NCBI GenBank assembly: GCA_020055645.1
Contig: CM034547.1
Coordinates: 19,197,013 to 19,261,012, forward strand
Source of the DNA: Tomocerus qinae
Taxonomy: Eukaryota > Arthropoda > Collembola > Entomobryomorpha > Tomoceridae
Length of the DNA stretch: 64,000 bases
Direction: 5' to 3'
The notes below the pieces were generated by a model. It was not told the origin of the DNA. It ran no database searches and was given only the letters and a program-made list of their open reading frames with translations. Positions 30,901 through 43,617 of this stretch are shown piece by piece (the stretch's first letter is position 1; every line of letters begins with the position of its first letter). The position numbers were made by a program, and so were the translations under genes.

Positions 30901-33900
30901 TGATGAAGCAAGTTGAGCTGAGATTGGATTCTGGTTTCTGTTCCAAGAGTTCCAAAGAATCTGCTTTGCAGTACTAATTCGATTTACCACACGAAGTAGG
31001 AATCTTAAAAACATCCTCACTATTTAATCCAACGCCCATGCAACGTGTTTACTTACTTTTAATTATGACCTAAGAATAACTCGCATTTTATTCTTCACGA
31101 TGGTGGTGTGATGCATTTCGGTTGTGCAATTACCATATTGCAGATAAATAATAATAAATATAATGCGCTTACTATTTTCCAAACCTTGTGAAGTAATTTG
31201 CATTCAAGGATGAACTACTTATTGTAATATATGTGCTGATTAAATAACATCCTTTACTGTTTACCATTTTTTACTCTGACCCTTAATTACTATTTTTACC
31301 TCTTTTCCTTTCATGGCTTTTAATAAGTAACCCCCACAGGTATAACGTGTTAATAATGCATTTCAACTTTCATTTGGCCAATAAGTAATTATAATATTCT
31401 ATCTAGGCAATCAAGTTTAAATTCTCTCATTATTATTCAATCATGTATCATCTGCGTGCATTTACACACTTGGACTTACTTTCAACAAAGCTGCACCGAC
31501 GATGGCTCCGAGAAACTGAACGATCATGTAGAGAACTCCTCGAATGACACTCATTTTTCCCGAAACGAGAATTCCCAATGTCACTGCAGGATTAATGTGT
31601 CCTCCACTAAAACACAATACGAAATTAATACAATTATATATAATTTTGTAGATCCTATGAACTCATATGGGTATTAAAATTAGATTGTGTCAGTGACTGT
31701 GAGATGAAGAAATTTAGTCTTACCTTACATGTCCAATTGCCTGTATATTCCAGATTCACATTATAAAAATCAAACAAACATTATAATCATTATTATAAAG
31801 ACCACATTAAGAAAATGACAGTAGAATATGTTCTGGTTTTTGGCATTTACTACACATCCAATATTATTCTCTGTGTGCTAAGTACTTTGAATTCCGTCAT
31901 AATAATATAAGCTTTCGTTTTCATTTGATTGTAATATGTAGTGCTTGACAATGTCATTATTAAGATGACAGCCTTGAAAATTGCATTTCATGATATGCCT
32001 ATAGGTGTGAAAACTTTAGCTACAAGAGACATTGAGTAGCTATAAGTATTTATATACCACACCTTGAAACTCCTGTAGGTTTCAAACATCCATGTAAATA
32101 AAGTAAATTGTTCCGCATAGAATGAAACAGATTTGCAAAAATTCATAAAGGTTAACTGTAAAGTAAACCCAATTCTGATAGAGCACTTAAAGTTTAATGG
32201 ACTGTGTAGCATTCGTACACCTTTATCATTGTGGCTGACTCTTGCCTGACTCTGAATTACATGGCGTATGAAAGACATACCAAACACGCTGGTGACAACG
32301 TCTGGTAAATCTATTTTTAGTGTCTGGCTGTACTTTTCATGGGTTCATTCCGTACCACTACGGCGACAATCTAAAGAATCTTCATGAGCTGTAAGGTAAT
32401 GGGAATAAATTGTGTTTAGTTTTTGTGTGTATGTGCCGTCTCTTGTTGTAATCCCACTTGCCTAATAACGCGATAGGAAGGAGTAGATTATTTCTTTATG
32501 TAAGTCTTCCTATATACTCTCTCCCTACAAACAAGTGTTCTTTTCTTCACAAAAGATCCCAAGGGCAAAACTTCCAATGAAAATAGTTTAGCCTATAATG
32601 TATCGTCAGCCCATTAAATTAAACTTCGCTGTTTCCCTAACTAGCCATGCGATATCGAAATTGAGCGTGTAGTATCTATTGAGAGGGATTACCTCGACCA
32701 CTTACTTTGATGCAATTGGAACATACATGCTCGCCTTAAAAATGCAAATGCAACAATACTTGCACACATTTATCTACTCCCTTTAGGTATACATAATATT
32801 TTATGGAACATTTACGATATAAATACAAATTCGATGGTATGGTATATGATAACTCTATAAACAATATGAGTTAATTCCGACTACAAACAGAACTGACTAG
32901 ATTAGTTCCCAAGATTTTCTTGCAGATTCAGCAAAAACTTCTTTTCGCTTATGGCATGAGAATTTTAAATTTAGAAATTGTTGATTTTCTTTAGTTTGAC
33001 ATGTTGGTAACACCCATTATCCTTATAGGTGCAAATTCTGATTGCACTATTGTATTTATATACAGTAAATGCTAAAACGCATAATATTGGTGAGTATAAG
33101 ATCTACAATAGTGTGTTTACATCAAATGTTTACTAAAACTAAAGATTTTAAGATGATTCAGGCAAGAAAATAGGAACGACTACTTATAAACAGATAAAGA
33201 ATACATCTACAATGCTTTCTTCAATAACAAAAACTCTGCACAAGAGTACAAAAAAGAAACACGAGTTTATACATGCAATTATGTGTGTCGGGTCGGAAAA
33301 GAATTGTTGCCAGTTTTTTCCTTTAAGCATAATAATGTTTTGTGTACAATGTTAACTCAAAACAACATAGCCAGAGTACTTTTACATCATAATTGTAAAA
33401 TATATCCTATAGCTCATCTTTTAGTATTACTTGGAGTAATCATGATTCATTACTAAATGTTTGTTAAACATTCAATATTGTTAGAATGCTTTACCAAAGA
33501 TTGCCAACAGACATTTGTATACCCGGGCCTGTACACTATTAATTAACATCCACACCTCAGGGCTAAGTTCTCATATCTGCATAATCGTTTTTCGTTTTCT
33601 TCTTGGTCTCTTGTGCATTTATCTTGTCTACCAGGCCACCCTCAGAATTCTTATTAAGTCACTAGAGGTGATGCATGAGATATGATACGTATGGTCTACG
33701 TTTGCATATTTTAAATTGCATCAGACCATGGAGTTTAGTTGCACTGCTTTATTTATATTATGGCAAAAAGTCAAAGGTCGAGACAAACATTTCCAAGAAA
33801 ATGTTGGAGGCTGATTAAACTGTAACTGGATTAACTTTGATATCAAATGGCAATGTCGCGTCATGTTCACAGATACGCAATAATAAAAGTCTTCGGATAA

Positions 33901-36900
33901 TTATAGTTCATAAAAGTCCCAGATGACTCATAAGGAGTGACCTTTTGATATATGTATTCCTGGTAAAGATGCCCATTATGAATGTCCAATGACAGTGTTA
34001 ATTATATTGTTATTGTGATATTAAATTATGAAATATGTTTCTTATGCTGATCTTGAGTTCCGTCAGTGTCAGATCACATTTTTTGCACAGGAAAGTATAA
34101 TGTTGTTTTTGTGCAATAAAAATTTCAAAAAATCTATTCCCACATCAGCTTTAATAAGCAGGTTCATATAAATAGTATTCCTTTCCAACCTTCTTTGTGT
34201 TCTAGCGAAAAGATGCAAGAACAATAAGTTGGAGTATGTAACGCAGTTCTTGCTTTGAATATCTTTTCGTGAGAAGCATTTCTAGTTCAAGATATTATGT
34301 AATGATGTGAGAAATTGTTGAATGTCAAGTTGAGAAATATTATATACAATAACCTCCTGTTAACGATATTAATCACAATCAGATGCGCCGACCTATGCTT
34401 TCATTGAGCATTTAAAATCATTTTGAGAGACAGGGTCAGAATTGAGATGTGTTTCTATTGTTTTAATTGGATTAATTTACGAGATCATTGTTTCATGCAA
34501 GTCAAACCAATTAATTAATGAAGAACCTGGAATTTTCCAGGTTAGGTACTCCATGAATTGGATGCAATTTTAAATTTTCGCACAGTCCAAGGAAGTTTTC
34601 CTCCTTCCTCAATTCCCTGCAAAAATTGCAGTATTTTTTTTCTAGTTTAATTCATGGAACATGTTTACGAGGGTAAAAAACAAGTTTCTAAGAATTATTT
34701 CTAATAATATGCATCAGTAATGCATGCAATCATCTATTAATGGCATACCCTCTTTTTAAAACGTAAACACTTCATATTATGTAGTTACTTCTGCCTGTGG
34801 TTTACAAATATCAGCAAATTGTAAAAAGAATCAACTTCATCTATCCACAAGAAATTGTTTTTCAAACAAAGTGTATGTAATTATACATTTTACGTGACAG
34901 AATTGTGCCTAAAGTACCATAAATGAAGTAAGTTAGCAAATGTTGCCCAATGCGGTTTTCTTTGTCGTGGCCGTGGCCATGGACAATTATGATATTGAAT
35001 GATTTGTGTGAGTATATAATCACACCCTACTTGGTTAACACATAATGTAAATATCTTCCCTAGATAGTGCTATTTTGCTTGCCTCAGCAGAAACGCAATA
35101 TTCCCATCAAACATTTTACACCTTACTATGTCTGCACTTGCTTGGCAGTTAAAGTTTATGAATGCACGTGCAAGTGTTTACATACAAATGCAAATATGTC
35201 CCAGCATTGCAATTTTTGTAGTAAAAATCACAGGCAATGTAACATTTTCGAGAGAATAGCATTCCTGACGATTTTATGAAGACCTTCATTCAAATCCAGT
35301 GCCAGAGGATAACATTTCCAAATAACTATGTTGTAATTTTTGGACATCAAAAATGTTCCAGGAGATTCTGGCATCCCTAACTCATCTACGTTTTATTTTA
35401 TGTTCATACTTGTATTTATACCTTGTCCTCTGTGATTTATGCTTGTCATTAATACAATAGACTTTAGCAATATTTTCTAATGCATGCCACCTACATGCTT
35501 ATATACGTGTTAGTGTTCAAATGACGTTGATATTAAGTTGGCTTTAAAATATTAGCACAAATGGTAATTGAAGTAGGCATAACTTGCTAAATACATTACT
35601 GTCTGCTTGATCTGTGCAAGATACTAAATATTACGTCTTAGTAGGATTAGGAAACTAGTTTTTTACATAGCACAATGACATTATTTCGTTGTAATGAGGG
35701 AAATCTAAGATCGAGTTTGTTAATTCAGAAGAAGAGACGATAAAGACGATATTGCATTAATAGAAATACCTACCAACATGTTCTAAGCTAATGTCCAAGT
35801 TCAAAGACATGCAGCTAGACGAAGACCAGAAAACAGGTTTGTGTTTACAAAGTATTCAAACACCAATGCTTAGTTGTGATCAATTGTACTTGACAATGAG
35901 GGTCATATGATATTAGTGTTATCATTTCTTGCAATTACAGAGTTACTTCTCATAGGTTTAATGATTACGCTCCTAAAGATCGCCGGCACATAAAGTAATC
36001 GAACTTGATACTGTGTTGTCATGTCATGTGTGCACTAGATAGACAATTATGGAGTTCAAATAATGGCCATGAGACAGTAATGCTGACAAGAAATCAAAAT
36101 ATCCTTATGGCCAAGTGCGTCGTCTGTCAGAAGGTGATACACTTTTTAGCCGGAATAAATTTATGCTAACTCAATGGCATTCCTTACAGTGTTGCTATTG
36201 AAAATTATTTGTACTAATGGCAAGTTCGTTCGTCTTACACACCTGGATCTGCTTGGTCAGCACAAAGTAGGTGTGTTTCATTTCATGCTATCATCAAGTT
36301 TTGCTAAAGATCAGAGACCATAGTCCATAAACCTGTTCTGTCTTCTTGGGATTTTCGTATCATCCAAAACATTAGCACCCAAGATACGAAAACAAATTAA
36401 GCTTCACAGTTACAAATCTTCCTTACTAAGTACATCTTTCCTATCTTCTTGTTACACAGAATTACATTCGCGTAAAATCCTGGCCGATAACCTGCGTCAC
36501 TGTTGTGCACAAAAGTTTGTAATTGGGAAAAATAGCAAATATTTAGCATTACGGATGATTAAGAGAGCAACAGATAGTACCTGTTCAAAATATAAATCAC
36601 GGAAAATTGCTTATATCCATTTCCTAGAAAGAAAACAAGCCCATGTACGTGGTTCGAGTGAAGATTCATGTGAAATTACCTAAAATGTTGCTGATGTAGG
36701 TAAATAATCATGGATGCGGCTGGGATAAAGTAACTATGATACTTTTAAGCTTCAAATGAACTACCCTATAATTTAATGATATAGATAATGACAGTGTTGG
36801 ACTAGCAGAATGACAAAAATCCGCCTACATCAAAACAAGCTAAATTTTCAGACGTCCCTTGTCCCATTTTATACACTTAGGACTTTTCAAAAGTATCTCC

Positions 36901-39900
36901 AAAATCAGAGAACCCCATTTCGTGCGTTAAATCTTATCTCTAATTCTATTATACTCACTGTGGTAGGCAAGAGGCATGGTGAGTGGTAATAAAATGGGTA
37001 ACGCATCTACATCCGTCTTTACAAATACAAATATGTACCTATATAAGGTCACTACTATTAAACTGAATAGAATGCAGTACCTATGTAGGACTTAATTGTA
37101 ACATTTTGTATCTCTAACATACGTTTTGAAAACAATGCGATGAGAATGAGAGTGACAGTGAAGAAAAACCAGTTTTTTTTCGTTCTGGAATTGACTGCAC
37201 CGGAGTGATTCAACTGTTACAGAATTTTTCATTGTTTCTAGGTTAATACAGCGTGATACCTAACGACTACCTCTTTATATACCAGAGCTATGTACCTTAT
37301 CACATGCAATGAACATAAAATATAGCAATACTACTTTTAGTCATGTTTTTCCATTTCTTGGTGGAGTAAAAAAATTTACATAGCATATGCAAACATAAAA
37401 GAGTGCCTAAATATTAAACAGATACATCATGCATGCATCCCTTCATAGTTCGTTACTTGACTAGATTAATATATAGTTTAAAGTAGCAACAACAAAGAAT
37501 TGTGCTTCTTCATTCACAGTATCAAGTTCATTAGGAATAAATTCTCCAGAAACTTTTCTTGAGAAATTCTTATCTTTAATTTAACGGCTACACTTATCTG
37601 CATTTCACTTTCTTATGTAAGTTCCCTGTATTTTTCTGAATGTAGAATAATACAAAGAAAATTAACTCTGATTCAACCAGTAAAAAATGTATAGGAAAAA
37701 ATAGAGTATTGAAATCCCTTATCCTTATTTGATATAATGGCTTTATACACGAATATAGGATACCTAAATACTTATATGTATAGGTATCTGAATATGATAG
37801 GCATTATATGGCTAACCGCATTGCACCACATTTTTAGACGGAGGTCTAAATGATGCTCAAGGAGCCAAGAAACGTCTTTCCTGGCATTGTAAAATGCTCT
37901 GCTTGTCTACATACTATTACTATAGAGTAGCAGTACAGAAAATAATTAATTTCCGGTCGGACAGGATTCCATCAATTAAAAACAAAGTATAGTTAGTTAT
38001 AAGAGTATTAGAATGGAATAATTTAGGATATTGTTTTAGTATATAAGAACTGGAGTAAAAATTCCTAAGGAATTGAGAAGAATGCTTTGTGTCAATCACA
38101 AAGTATGTAGATTTTTATAAATTACTAGTGTTTTGTAAAGGATGTAAAAAAGTTTGTCTTTCTGTTCGCACCTACTTTGTTAGAGTTCATGTATGCATTT
38201 CTCATTAGTATGTATATTTATACAGGTATTATGTACATTTAGCTCCTAGCATACAAAAAAAGTTAAGTATATGGATTGTGTACATAAAAATGTAACTAAT
38301 AGCAGATGTCAGTAAGAAACAAAGTAATTTAGTATTTACAAACAAGGTGAGAGATAATTAGGTAGTAGTAAACAGTACTTATGTTCCATAGTCTCATTCC
38401 TGAAACATGTGAAAAATGAGTTAGAGGGGAGAAGGGAACTTGTCCAGAGAAATTAATGTGCAGGCGTCAACTGCCTGACAGTTAGTAGTCTCAGTAGGTC
38501 TTAATTTTTCGTTTTGAACATCAAGATTGATTGGTAGTGGGTCTGTTGGTAAGGAAAAACTAGTATATCTATGGAATCAGAGAAGAGTTGACTTGTGAAT
38601 AGATCGCGGCCTTTGTAGGTTGATTTGAAAGAGTCAAATGATATGTTATGTTGGCCTATTATGCGGTTCGTGTATGGTATGACTTATTTAACATTAAGAC
38701 GCTCGTAAAGAATTAAAATGACAGAGAGCTGATTTACAAATGGTCATCTTTCTCATTTAACTCGACATTTACATGTGTTCTTATCCTTCGTGAATTACAA
38801 ACCATGCAAGCCCAACTCAACAGATAAAAGATATTCTAATTTATAAGTGTATGGTTCTTAGCTTAAGATTCAATTGAAGTTTTTGAAATCTTCAATCCCT
38901 ACATCATTAATTTAATAGTGTATGTCTGCAGATTTTCTACAGGAAAAATGAGGGTGTGAAATATCAGTAAAACAGTTTCCAATGTCTATAAATACGTACA
39001 ATGAGATTTAAGTAAATTATGGCACTAGAATGACATTTCTAATTGCTATAAGAAATGTGTACATATTTGGCATGGATGTGCAAGCCTAGAATTGATATTT
39101 ATTCGTCTGTCTATTTCTAGTACGTGAAGGATATTGTGCGAGGACTCATTGTTAAGTTGCGGTTCTCTCTCATATTAATATTTATGTATAGAGTCCTTAC
39201 AATAGAAACTTTCTAGAACATTATCTGTTCGTTGTAAATTCACAAGTGTTTTTGTGTGTTAGACTAATAATGTAAAATTGAGGGATGTATATGTGTGAAT
39301 TGTACATACATAAATATTATTTGATCAGCTTAATAGGTAACTTGAAAACATTAATCATGTCATGCGATGCCACTGTACATTACATTCGCTACAGAGACAA
39401 AACACAAAAACATGAGTCTGGTGTAGCTAACTTTAAAATCTATTGTACAAATAAAATAATTGATGACATGGCTTCTGCTAAACAGTCTATAGTGTACACT
39501 AATTCATAAAGTGATGAATATAATATAATACTTACATGCTTAATTCATGTACATAAGAATAATATTCATGTCTGTCTTCTCCTCTAATCCGACCCAAGTA
39601 AAATAACAACCAGTAGAATACATTCGTATCATTGATGCAGAATATCCTTGTGAATTTGATTAGAGCTACTTATTTTTTTACCATTCAATGCATTCAACAT
39701 GCACAAACACAATTACTAACTACGTTCCCTAATTATATTACATAGAAATACTAGTAACCTTAATCAGTATTCCCTCTTCTAAAATATGCATGGCATTGCA
39801 TGTTAAAAAATCTATGCAATGAAAGTACAACTAATGACACTAATGAACCATTCAAAATCCATACATCTAATTATAAGACACCTAAAAATCAAGAAACATA

Positions 39901-41851
39901 CATAATATTTAGTTACAATGTTAGTTTCTGACATTAATTACTCACAATGTAATGTAGGAGCTTATTTTGCTCGGATCCAATGAACTAAATCAGCCTTTTG
40001 CATTTATCAAGAGTGCTTGTTGTGAAATAAAATGTTCCCATGCGTGACCAATAACACAAAAGTCAATAAGTCAATCCATGGAGCTCTCTCCAGCGAAAAA
40101 CTGAAAAGACGCATGTTTCTACACATTTGCTTATGTATTTCCAGCATGGAAAGTATAATTCGATGGCCCTAATCCTTCCTATATATTGTCATGTAATATG
40201 CACAACTAATCATGTCATTCAACGAAATATATAGAACATTACGCAATTCGTGGTTACTCTGCGACCACTGAAAACGTCACATATCATATCATTGACCGTT
40301 GACTAAAAGATTTTTATTTGTCTCGAGATGTGGTTTAACCTCAACTCGTGTGCTAGGTACGTATTTCTATTTGTGGATTGTGGAAATTACATTTCCCTTA
40401 TGCTAGCTTTTTCAAATGTAGCATTAGTTCTTTCCGTAGTAAAAAATTGGATGTAGCAACTTGAGTCATAAATGTATTGCAAGAATATGTCTGTGGATTT
40501 TGCTGGAGAGAAAATTACTGGAACAGCAGGAAGGAAATAAAAAATTATGTCTGCCAAGTGATGAACTATAAATTTGCAAATGTGCCATTTTGCACAAGAT
40601 ATAACACTAAGTAACCAAAAGTGTAATAACCCGATGCATAGAAAAAATACGTTCTACAACATTGGCTTAGAGCTTTTCATTTAGAATGGATGGGTTTTTG
40701 ACAGCAAAAGTGTAGCAGGTCATATTTACTGATATGGTCTACATTACAAGTTGTGCGTATCATCCAACCTTTTATGGTCACTTTTATTTGACTAACTAAA
40801 CCGCAAACTCTGAAGAAATACATCTACAAAATCTGCATATTTTATATGATGTAAAATAGTAGTATCTCTTGCCAAGCTAGAACGAAAAGCATAGAAGAAG
40901 CTAAGAGATAAAGTCTACCGCATAAATGAAGATTAGTCGAAGGATGCTTTGCTATGTATGGTATCACGTATCTGTCTAGTTGTTGATTGCAACTTTGATG
41001 AAATCCCTAGCAGACAGAAAAGCAGCACAGCCATGTCCCAAGGTTTACAAAGTCCTCTGATTTTATCAGAAGAAACTCTGTAAGTAAAGTTTTGTTTTTT
41101 GTTCTTGTTTTTATATATAATTACTACGTAGATGCACTAATGCCTAGTGTAATGTAATAATTGGACTCCCCAACATTTCATCAAATGCACAATGGTATGT
41201 ATTGTGAAAAATGACGGCTTTGCTATCTCTGAAACGTGTATATTTAATTTGGCGAATGTTCAAGAATCGTAATGAATAATGATATGAAGTTTACGGATGC
41301 ATAAAAATAATCTTCGGGTCTCTTTATAAAAATGCAAGTGTTTTTGCAAGTTAAGACTGAAATAAATCTTTTTATGAGGGCTTACCATAGTGAGAACAGG
41401 AAATGCTCCTGATAGTAAAATTACTTATGATATTGATAAGACAGAAGGCAGAGAATAAAAGGATGAATTGTAAGTACCTTAAACCAGAAGAACGAGCGTG
41501 TAAAAAAGGTTTAAACTGACCTGTGCAATCGATGCAACCTGGTTCACAAGAAAAAAAATACAATTATTATATTAAATTGTTTCTATGTTGAAAATTCATT
41601 TTAATCTCATTCAAAATGGGAAAACTTACGATTAATCCAAATGTCAACGAGACATGAGTGATAAAGGAGCTAGGTAGATGTGGATTATTAGTAGTCTTGT
41701 CCAGACCAAGAGCTCCAGCATTAGCAGCTCCGCATCCAAAAAAGACAAGACAAAGAGTACCTATAAATTCGGCTATAAGTGCCTTTCCTAAAGTTACTCG
41801 TTGCTCCTTGACTTCATTGAAACCGATAACGTCGTCAATGACTTTAGGCAT
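24822..41851 (-). CDS. Aquaporin (Drip/Prip-type water channel), gene 1; 8 coding exons, 255 aa
   Basis: This gene encodes a plasma-membrane major intrinsic protein that should conduct water. Joined exons, in transcript order: 41851-41630, 41538-41521, 31740-31724, 31606-31480, 28243-28040, 27953-27930, 27841-27785, 24920-24822, totalling 768 nt. All introns are GT..AG and the frame is kept throughout. The 255-residue length is normal for the family. The start is supported by an in-frame TAA four codons upstream and an A at -3. Six membrane spans are visible (roughly residues 23-46, 63-84, 106-127, 150-169, 179-196 and 224-244). NPA boxes are at 91-93 and 205-207. The aromatic/arginine filter reads F71, H193, A202, R208, which is the water-selective pattern; glycerol-type insect channels lack the TM5 His. 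The short N-terminus carries an IGFNEV motif and the C-terminus ends KSTSDSADF, a Ser-rich tail. Whether it is Drip or Prip cannot be settled by eye. Confidence 0.93.
24921..27784 (-). other. Intron 7 of water-channel gene 1 (2.9 kb)
   Basis: The intron before the last exon, AT-rich, with a three-unit tandem repeat near its 3' end and an unrecognised 73-codon frame at 26214-26435 (minus). No alternative last exon was seen. Confidence 0.7.
25208..25261. repeat. Three-copy 16-17-nt tandem repeat in intron 7 of gene 1
   Basis: Three consecutive units of about TTAATTAGGATTCTAGT, the middle one shortened and diverged (TTAATTTAATTCTAGT). It looks like slippage in AT-rich intron sequence, with no evident function. 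Confidence 0.6.
27785..27841 (-). CDS. Gene 1 coding exon 7 (second NPA box)
   Basis: 57 nt, residues 205-223, [19 protein letters not shown]. It contains N205-P206-A207 and the filter arginine R208. Acceptor CTAG, donor GTGAGT, phase 0. Confidence 0.92.
27930..27953 (-). CDS. Gene 1 coding exon 6, a 24-nt micro-exon
   Basis: Encodes IGYTGAGL (residues 197-204), the start of loop E with filter residue A202. Its donor GTAAGT falls immediately before the second NPA box, so the pore motif itself begins the next exon. Confidence 0.88.
28040..28243 (-). CDS. Gene 1 coding exon 5 (loop C, TM4, TM5)
   Basis: 204 nt, residues 129-196. Begins [10 protein letters not shown] (extracellular loop C), continues through TM4 ([17 protein letters not shown]), the intracellular [10 protein letters not shown] loop that is well conserved in water channels, and TM5 with filter residue H193. 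Donor GTAAGT, phase 0. Confidence 0.94.
28244..31479 (-). other. Intron 4 of water-channel gene 1 (3.2 kb)
   Basis: The intron between loop-B/TM3 exon 4 and exon 5. It carries unrecognised open frames at 29370-29726 (plus, 118 codons) and 30488-30769 (minus, 93 codons), neither with family motifs. A short TGATGA-type repeat sits near 30892-30906. Nothing else is evident. Confidence 0.7.
31480..31606 (-). CDS. Gene 1 coding exon 4 (first NPA box and TM3)
   Basis: 127 nt encoding the rest of Ser86 through Lys128: the GGHINPAV loop-B half-helix with NPA at 91-93, then TM3 ending GAALLK. The donor is GTAAGT, phase 0, and the next intron is 3.2 kb. Confidence 0.93.
31724..31740 (-). CDS. Gene 1 coding exon 3, a 17-nt micro-exon
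   Basis: Encodes AIGHV plus the first two bases of a Ser codon, linking TM2 to loop B. The acceptor is ATACAG and the donor GTAAGA, phase 2. Its position in the protein is fixed by the loop-B consensus [11 protein letters not shown] that appears only when it is joined to the next exon. Confidence 0.85.
31741..41520 (-). other. Intron 2 of water-channel gene 1 (9.8 kb)
   Basis: This intron separates the 18-nt and 17-nt micro-exons. I found no further aquaporin exon, transposon protein or RNA gene inside it; open frames are short and unrecognised (for example 39285-39509 plus and 31988-32287 minus). The sequence is uniformly AT-rich. A regulatory element or an alternative exon could be missed by eye. 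Confidence 0.7.
41521..41538 (-). CDS. Gene 1 coding exon 2, an 18-nt micro-exon
   Basis: Encodes VASIAQ (residues 75-80) within TM2. The acceptor is CAG and the donor GTCAGT, both phase 0. It is followed by a 9,780-bp intron. Without it the second span would lose six residues while staying in frame, so skipping would be silent to the reading frame. Confidence 0.85.
41630..41851 (-). CDS. Gene 1 coding exon 1 (N-terminus, TM1, start of TM2)
   Basis: Encodes residues 1-74, from [10 protein letters not shown] to LTFGLI, including the AEFIGT...FFGCG signature of the first span and filter residue F71. The donor is GTAAGT directly after codon 74 (phase 0). The following intron is only 91 bp. Confidence 0.93.
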
Positions 41852-43617
41852 TTTGAAGATTTATTAAGTTGGGAACTCGATCGAACTTGTAAAAATTTCA
41901 CTTGTTCACCACAAAGTCCTGGATAATTGGTTAATTGAGACAAACTGCTATTAATATCTAGCAAACGATGATTTGTTAGCTAGCTAAATAGCAAGAATTG
42001 TGAGTGATGGAGAAAATGAGTGAAAATGGGTTAGTTGAAGATGAGAGACAGAGATGTGGACTGGACTAAGTTGTCAAGCTAATTAAATGGATCAGAGTGA
42101 GGAGCGGATGCTGTTATAGTCTCTGAGACTTGCCTGGTCGCTTTACGTACAGACTTATGTTGAAGGCAGACTTGTTACTGTGTTGTGTAGGGTTACTCTT
42201 CTGAAAGTACAGGGCAGGCTGGATCCTCTTTAACTTGGCAGTAGTCACTACAAATTGTAGTATTAAGCCTCGTCTCCTCTTTTATTCACTTAGATATAAA
42301 TTTCTGAACTATGGAGTGTGGAATCAGCAACAGTAGAAAGGCAATGAACACAACATGTTACAATAGACTATACACAATGTTTATAGGGATAGTTTCAGCC
42401 ACACGGCACAACGCAATTATTAAGGAGCATACAGATACATACATGTGAGTTACCATTCCTACTTAGCACACTGTACTATTGTCTCTTTGCCGTGAGTGCG
42501 GAAAATAAAAGTACAACAGAGCCTTTACTATCAACAATGCTAAAGGATTGCGCTGTGCACTCTCTGTACTCGAGAAACGCAAAGCTATGCGAAGTAAATA
42601 GTGCAAGGGGGAAGGATTTTCTAGAACTCAATGCGTCAGTCTAGTCCACTCACAACTTTTCTTCTTTTACTACTCAAGTCTCTGTATTATACAACTGTAG
42701 CTTCTAGCTTCCTCCTCGTCTAGCCAAAACAACAAATTAGTCAGTTTAGTTAGAAATGTGCGTATCATAATTTATAATGAAAACGTTACATAACGTATAC
42801 CTCTCTAAATCTTGGACAATCCAAAATAAATACGTCTGCGGAAGAAACGAATATAATTTCCAATTTTATCTCAATTTTTTATAAAATGTACTCCTAAATA
42901 GCAGTTAAGGGTTTTCCCTATGTTTCAATCCATATAGTTACACAATGCTATATAGGAGTTTCTTGTTATTTCAGAATATAATGGGATTTTTACTCATTTC
43001 TGGGGTGTATCATTTATTCTAGATTCTAACGTGTCAATGTCTATATGGGACTATTAAATTAGGTAAATGCCAAGCGAAATTCAAATGGAAGGACGAACAT
43101 GTAAATTTGTGTCGGATCGGTAACTGCACGCATAGGAGAACGGGACAGCAATGCCAAATGATGTCTTATTGTCTTCCTCTTCACTTTGCTGTGACTCTGC
43201 TTTTATTTACGCTCTAATGTTATCTATTAAATAGGTAAGCAAGACAGTTGTACTCTCAAAGTCACTTTCAATCCAACATCAACTGCGACAACCTTTAATA
43301 AAACCGACATACTAAGAAGATACCTCGTCATGATTAAACCATCGCAGAATTCGCAGATGTGCCAGATACTTTCTAAGATAACTAAATCCATACAGCTTAC
43401 ACTTAGTATTCTCTCCCATCTAACTATTTAATATGCTACGTAATATTCATTTCAATTCTCAGAAAATAAAAGCGAGAGTATGTGCACAGAATTCTATGTA
43501 CAGGGTCACCCGAAAATCAACATCATCATTTCAGCAAATCATCACGGTGAACAATTTGAAAAATCTATAACCTACACACTGTACATTCACGAGCTATTAA
43601 AACAAGTTGGAACCTCT
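41852..43617. other. 5' flank and upstream region of water-channel gene 1
   Basis: Contains the 5' UTR and promoter of gene 1, read on the minus strand. The transcription start is not certain: a TATAACA string is read on the minus strand at about 42114-42120, but no convincing initiator sits at the usual distance. There is no coding frame of note apart from an unrecognised one beginning at 43480 that runs into the foldback element. Confidence 0.45.

Noticed and set aside
36641-36670. GGTTCGAGT string resembling a tRNA T-loop
   Set aside because: No matching acceptor, D or anticodon arms could be folded around it.
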